Assembly (NCBI GenBank): GCA_037349105.1
Contig: JAYJMM010000116.1
Location: 4,960,001-5,024,000, forward strand
Length of the DNA: 64,000 nucleotides
Reading direction: 5' to 3'
DNA from: Limnomonas spitsbergensis
Taxonomy: Eukaryota > Chlorophyta > Chlorophyceae > Chlamydomonadales
The notes below the pieces were generated by a model. That model ran no database searches, had not been told where the DNA came from, and was given only the letters and a program-made list of their open reading frames with translations. How positions within the stretch are numbered: position 1 is the first letter of the stretch; each line of letters opens with the position of its first letter. A program made the position numbers and the translations under genes. Below are positions 59,074 to 64,000 of this stretch, piece after piece.

Positions 59074-62000
59074 ATGGCTGCGCCAGGGTGAGTCAAGAGG
59101 GCCGATGGCTGCGCTGATGGAGGAAATTGTGGATGACAGTGGTGATGTTTAAACGCAGGGATAAGGATGGCATGGTAGAGAATGTTGAATTTGAGGTGAG
59201 ATCAGATATGGCATTTCCCCGTCTTTGCCGATTCGTTTCTGCTCTCGATCCAAGCAACATCGCCGACTATCTCCCCGTAGGAGGAGGATGACTACGATGA
59301 GGACGACTACGAAGAGTTTGAAGAAGGTGGGGGCTGATGGGATAAAGGATAAAGCAGCCAGTGCAACAGGGGCAATTGAAGTCCAGGCACAACAAGGCAG
59401 ACTCCTGCTGCCATGTAAATTCACTTGATAATAAACGTTGATGGGGGCCATGCAAAATCAGGTGATGAAGAAGAAGAGGTGGCAGCCGCAGCCCCACAGC
59501 CGGTGCCAAGCAGGCCTGTCGCGTCGGCCATGCCCTCTCTGCCACCTCGAGGCATGCCCAGCCTGCCTGCCCGGCCCATCCCTGCAGCCCAGGCAACTCA
59601 GCCTGTTTCAGCTGTATCTGCTGCTGCCTCAGCAGCCGCATCTGCCACTGCCACCCCAGCTGCAGCACCCAGGGCCATGCCCCACCTACCTGCGCGACCC
59701 GGTGGCCTGCCGGGCCTGCCCGCCAGGCCGGGTCTTGGCGGTCCACCTCCCGCAGCGGCATCGTCAACCCCAGCAGCTGCGGCCACTGCAGCCCCGACTG
59801 CGCCTGCTGCAGCATCGCGTCCAGTGGGAGGGCTGACTGGCCTGCCCGCTCGCCAGCAGCCTGCGCCTTTGCCCTCTGCTGGCCCTTCGCTGCCTGCCAG
59901 ACCAGCTGCCACTCCTGCCGCTTCTGCTGCCCCTGCTGCGGCTGCTTCTTCAGGGGGACCATCCTTGCCTAGCCGGCCGGGTGTTGCTGGACCCTCTCTC
60001 CCTGGCAGGCCCGCTGGGGGCCCGGCGCTGCCCACTCGCCCCGCTGTGCCTGCCCCTGCCCCTGCCGCGCCCGCTGCTCCGGCCCCACCTCCGGCTGTGC
60101 GTCCAGGGTTCCTGTCGCGGCCCGCTGGCCAGCCTGCCGCGGCCGCCTCTTCTCTTGTCGTCGCTGCTGCCCCGCCGGCTCCGTCGCAGGTGAACATACC
60201 CGCGGACGGACGAAAAGGTCGCTGCTTCATGATGATGTGGTGCAAACTGTGTTATGGACATCATTCCCTTTTGGTTTTGAAATTCATGCCGTATGGGGAT
60301 TCATCTTTTTCTAACTCTGCCATCTGCCCCTGTCTCCTCTCAGGAGGTTGTTGACCCTGCAGAGGACCGCAAGGCGCAGAAGACTCAGCGGAAAGTTCAG
60401 GTGGGACAGTTTGTCTCGCTATCATCGACAGGGCAGTCTGACGCCGAAGCAGTCCAATAGAATTAGGGAAACCTGCCTTAACAGCTGCTGCTGCTGCTGC
60501 TCCTGCTGCATACATATTGCTTCTTCCTCTTTTGCTGCTGCTGCTGCTGCTACTGCTGCTTGTGCTGCTGCTGCTGCTGCTGAGTAGCAAGCTGTTTCTG
60601 CTGCTGCTTGTGCTGCTGCCGTTGTTTGTGCTGCTTCTGCTCCTGATGAAGAGTATGAAGCTGTTGCTTGTGCTGCTGCTCTACCGGTGATACTCTTCAT
60701 CTACCCTACTGGTACTTTCGCTGCCTGCTGCGTGCAGGACCTGCGCGTGAGGCTGATCCGCGCTGCTGGACGCCTGGGGCTGCGATACGACTCTGAGCAG
60801 GTCACCCAGTTCCTGCAGGTATGTTGCCCTGTCGTCATGCAGGCTGCTATGCTAGCTAAGCCGCACTCTCAGAAATACCAGGCGGACTTTGCCTTGCAGA
60901 TAGTGGTTGCCGCCATGCAGGCTGCACTGCACACTTCAGAGAGACGTGATTTTGCAGCAGATGCCGCATTGCTGGTAGCAGGTGGTGCCATGCAGATAGC
61001 AAGTGACGCCATGCAGGCTGCACTGCACACTTCAGAGAGATGTTGTTTTGCAGCAGATGCCGCATTGCTTGTCGCAGGTGGTGCCATGCAGATAGCAAGA
61101 GCTGCCATGCAGGCTGCACTGCACACTTCAGAGAGACGTGATTTTGCAGCAGATGCCGCATTGCCGGTAGCAGGTGGTGCCATGCAGATAGCAAGAGCCG
61201 CCATGCAGGCTGCACTGCACACTTCAGAGATGTGATTTTGCAGCAGATGCCGCTCTGCTGGTAGCAGGTGGTGCCATGCAGATAGCAAGAGCCGCCATGC
61301 AGGCTGCACTGCTCGCTTGAGAGACAGCTCGTTGATGCCCCTGAATACGGCGCCCTAATCCTTAACCCTAAACCCTGAATACGGCGCGTGCAGTCTGTGG
61401 ACCAACTTCTGATCTTAGACCCTTAGCCGGTTCACATTAAAACAGAAATACACCTTACCAGTGCAATTGATAGACAATTAGATCATAAGATGAGAGGGCT
61501 GAACAGTGAACGCATGTGCCAATGCCAGCGCCAGCCCTTCAGTGATTTCCCCTCTTGAATCAAGCTCCTAATCTTCTCAGCCTCCTCCTTCCCTCCGCTG
61601 CTACATCCTATTGCTGCGCACTCCACTGCTGCCTCAAGCTCTGCTGTTGCCCCCTGCCAGGTCATTGAGCGTGTTGAGCGCATGGCAGGCGCCACAATTT
61701 ACAAGAAGACCCGCCGCGTGGACTTGAACCGAGCTGCGGAGCGCGAGGCGCGTGAGCTTGATACAACTCAGGGAGGGGACACCAAGCTGGATGTTAAGGT
61801 CAAGATCATGGTCATTGGCATGACGGGTGAGAGGGGAGAATCGAGGGTGAGGGGGAGCATGGAGGGTGAGGGGGGGAGCATGGAGGGTGAGAGGGAGGAG
61901 CATGGAGGGTGAGGGGGGGGGCATTGAGGGTTAAAGTAGGGGGGCATGGAGGGTGAAAGGGGTGGCATGGAGGGTGAGAGGGGGGGGGGGGGCATAGAGG

Positions 62001-64000
62001 GTGAGAGGGGAGCATGGAGGGTGAGAGGGGGGGGGGGGGGGGCATGGTGAGTGAGGAGAGGGGCATACAGGTCGAGGGTGGGGCATGGAGGGTGAGAGCG
62101 GGAGCATGGAGGGTGAAGGGGGGGGGGCATGGAGAGTGAGGGGGGGAGCATGGAGGGTGAGGGGGGGGGGGGGAGCATGGAGGGTGAGGGGGGGAGCATG
62201 GAGGGTGAGGGGGGGGGGGGGAGCATGGAGGGTGACAGGGGGGGCATGGAGGGTGAAATGGGGGGGCAAGGAGGGTGAGTGGGGGGGCATGGAGGGTGAG
62301 TGGGGGGGCATGGAGGGTGAGAGGGGGGGCATGGAGGGTGAGAGGGGAGCATGGAGGTTGAGGGGGGGGGCATGGAGGGTGAAAGGGGGGGCATGGAGGA
62401 GGGGGGGCATGGAGGGTGTAAGGGGGGACATGGAGGGTGAGGGGGGAGTATGGAGGGGGAGCTTGGAGGTTGAGGGGGGGGGGCATAAAGGGCGAGGGTG
62501 GGGCATGGAGGGTGAGGGCGGGAGCGTGGAGGGTGAGAGGGGGGGGCATGGTGAGTGAGGGGGGGAGCAAGGAGGGTAAGGGGGGGGGCATGGAGGGTGA
62601 GGGGGGGGGCATGGAGGGTGATGGGGGGGGGCATGGAGGGTGAAAGGGGGGGCATGGAGGGTGAGAGGGGAGCATGGAGGGTGAGGGGGGGGAGCATGGA
62701 GGGTGAGGGGGGGGAGCTCGGAGGGTGAGGGGGGGAGCATGGAGGGTGAGGGGGGGGGGCGTGGAGGGTGAAGGGGGGGCATGGAGGGTGACGGGGGGAG
62801 CATGGAGGGTGAGGGGGGGGGCATGGAGGGTGAGAGGGGCAGCATGGAGGGTGAGGGGGGGGGCATGGAGAGTGAGGGGGGGCATGGAGGGTGAGGGGGG
62901 AGGCATGGAGGGTGAGGGGGGGAGCATGGAGGGTGAGGGGGGGGGCATGGAGGGTGAGGGGGGGGAGCATGGAGGGTGAGGGGTGGGGGCATGGAGGGTG
63001 AGGGGGGGGCATAGAGGGGTAGAGGGGGAGCATGGAGGGTGAGAGGGGGCGCGTGGAGGCTGGGTGGGAACCTTTCGGTCATGAAAGCTCCATCAGTTGA
63101 GGCGGGTGAGTGGCTGATGATGTCATATTTCCCTTCTTGAGTACATTAGTATTTTCTCGATTCACCTCCCCTCACCGTCGTTCCTTGCCGTCTTGAGCCG
63201 CTGTCCCTACATACTACTACCTGCCTCCTGCTGTCCAGCACTGTTGGGTGCGCTGCTGGCCTAAGCTGATGTTTCCCTGCACGACCCTTGTCGAAACCTT
63301 ATGAAGTCTTGCCCCTACAAATTCTGTTTCCCTTTTTTCTTCCTTTTAAACCGAGCAAGACATTGGGGCTGCCTGCGGGGTCCTTTGCTGGCTCAGGCTG
63401 ATATATCCTTGCCTGTACCTCGCTGCTTGCAGGCACCGGCAAGAGTGAGTTCATCAACGCCATGCTGGAGCGGCCCGCCGCGCGTACCAATGCCTTTGCC
63501 GACTCCACCAAGCGCATCCGCGTGCTCAAGGGGTCGTACAGGGGCATCCAGGTGCGCCTGTGTGTGGGAGGCTGAGTGGGGAGCACGGAGGGTGAGAGGG
63601 GGGGGGCAGGGGTTAGGAGGTTACATCCTCAAGTCCTGAGACCTGGACAATGTCTGATGGGGTCGCTGAGCAATCTGTCGCAATGAATCGGGCCCGGGGA
63701 CACCCCTGCACCCTGGTCTTAAACCTGGGATTTTTGCTGTGCAGATGGGGCTCTTGGACGACCCTGGCCTGCAAGCCCCTTCAACACTGATCCCTAGGCC
63801 CTGAACCAGCTCCTCATCTCAAGACTGTCATGTGAAGGTGGAGCTTATTGACACCCCTGACCCACTTCACTGTGTACCCCAGACTCCCAACCAGCCCCCC
63901 TCTCCCCCTCCTTGGATCTGTTCTGCGCAGATGGAGTTCATCGACACCCCTGGCCTGCACGCCTCCTCATCCATGCACTCGGCCAACAAGGCGCTGCTGC
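59074..64000 (+). CDS. TOC159: Toc159-type chloroplast outer-envelope import GTPase, 5' part (continues past the window)
   Basis: Receptor GTPase of the plastid protein-import translocon. Exons: 59074-59087, 59159-59195, 59281-59326, 59462-60189, 60344-60400, 60738-60818, 61661-61826, 63433-63551 and 63931 onward, all phase-compatible. The N-terminus is acidic (EEEDDYDEDDYEEFEE), then a roughly 240-residue Pro/Ala-rich A-type region with LPARP repeats. Exons 5-7 give a basic helical linker ending KVKIMVIGMTG. The P-loop GMTGTGKS is completed across the intron before 63433, followed by FINAMLERPAARTNAFADST and, in the last exon, MEFIDTPGLHASS (G3). The order G1, NAF..ST, then DTPGL.SS is that of Toc159/Toc34 GTPases. 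The membrane domain lies outside the window. The exact paralogue (159/120/132/90) is undecided. Introns hold several arrays, and the G3 exon has degenerate copies. Confidence 0.8.
60480..60690 (+). repeat. CTG/GCT triplet-rich intronic tract
   Basis: An imperfect (CTG)n tract broken by TT, CTC and TGATGAAG, inside the intron between 60400 and 60738 of the Toc gene. Confidence 0.8.
60840..61315 (+). repeat. 96-bp tandem array continuing an exon frame
   Basis: About five copies (CATGCAGGCTGCACTGCACAC at 96-bp steps, about 60916, 61012, 61108 and 61204). The unit is 32 codons and is open in the frame of the exon ending at 60818 until a TGA near 61235, so intron retention would add an Ala-rich repeat tail (MQAALHTSERRDFAADAAL). 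Confidence 0.85.
61827..63065 (+). repeat. G-rich intronic array seeded by the exon-intron junction
   Basis: About 40-50 units of 20-33 bp with consensus GCATGGAGGGTGAGGGGGG. The exon end and donor read GGCATGACGGGTGAGAGG, so the unit is a near copy of the splice junction that precedes it. Nearly every unit offers a G|GTGAG donor. The complement yields long spurious Pro-rich frames. A further short copy (CACGGAGGGTGAGAGGGG) sits in the following intron near 63580. Confidence 0.85.
63741..63900 (+). pseudogene. Two degenerate copies of the Toc G3 exon
   Basis: After an acceptor-like GTGCAG at 63743 the sequence reads MGLLDDPGLQAPSTLIP and then a stop. At about 63838 it reads VELIDTPDPLHC. Both resemble the true exon at 63931 (MEFIDTPGLHASSS). 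The first has lost the DTPG threonine, and either would truncate or alter the GTPase if spliced in. Confidence 0.7.

Noticed and set aside
61768..63082. Three long minus-strand Pro/Ser/His-rich frames of about 380-420 residues
   Set aside because: They are the complement of the G-rich intronic array; all frames are open because the repeat lacks stops.

Overview
The window is nuclear DNA of a eukaryote, most likely a chlorophycean (volvocalean-type) green alga. The evidence is many short GT-AG introns plus several GC-AG introns, GC-rich exons, a Toc159-type chloroplast import GTPase, an intact-ended PAT/TOC-like split-repeat retroelement of the kind known from Chlamydomonas and Volvox, and abundant intronic minisatellites. 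The exact species cannot be fixed from sequence alone. No bacterial operons, rRNA, convincing tRNA or CRISPR arrays were seen.

Left third (1-24.8 kb): repeat and mobile-element territory. It begins with a zinc-binding DUF6729-like three-exon gene and a frameshifted repeat-rich gene with a C2HC finger. An 11.6-kb retroelement (6311-17875) follows. Its ends are split direct repeats in the order A1 - internal - B1 - A2 - B2, the signature of PAT-like DIRS elements. Inside there is a gag-like polyprotein, broken by two frameshifts, and large tandem arrays, but no reverse transcriptase or tyrosine recombinase, so it looks non-autonomous. Next come relics of a D5-like primase/helicase and a PIF/Harbinger transposase, a hAT-type MITE with perfect 8-bp target duplications, and a block of satellite arrays.

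Middle and right (26-64 kb): five spliced genes that I could assemble exon by exon. They are a RING-CH ubiquitin-ligase-like protein (26195-31020, +); a short protein with an N-terminal ATG8-interaction-like motif and a C-terminal membrane segment (37221-39557, +); a 1.5-k-residue leucine-rich-repeat protein with a very acidic tail (41644-50138, +); an equilibrative nucleoside transporter (58786-52661, -); and the 5' part of a Toc159-type GTPase (59074 to beyond 64000, +). The transporter and the GTPase start 287 bp apart and are divergently transcribed. LINE 3'-end remnants are scattered between genes.

The most striking shared theme is that several introns are filled by tandem repeats that carry copies of the adjacent splice site. 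These are an 88-bp array with five decoy 3' splice sites (RING-CH gene), a G-rich array with more than ten consensus 5' splice sites (LRR gene), and a G-rich array seeded from the exon-intron junction (Toc gene). The Toc gene also carries two degenerate copies of its G3 (DTPG) exon just upstream of the real one. All exon joins were worked out by hand from reading frame, phase and splice consensus; none is backed by transcripts.
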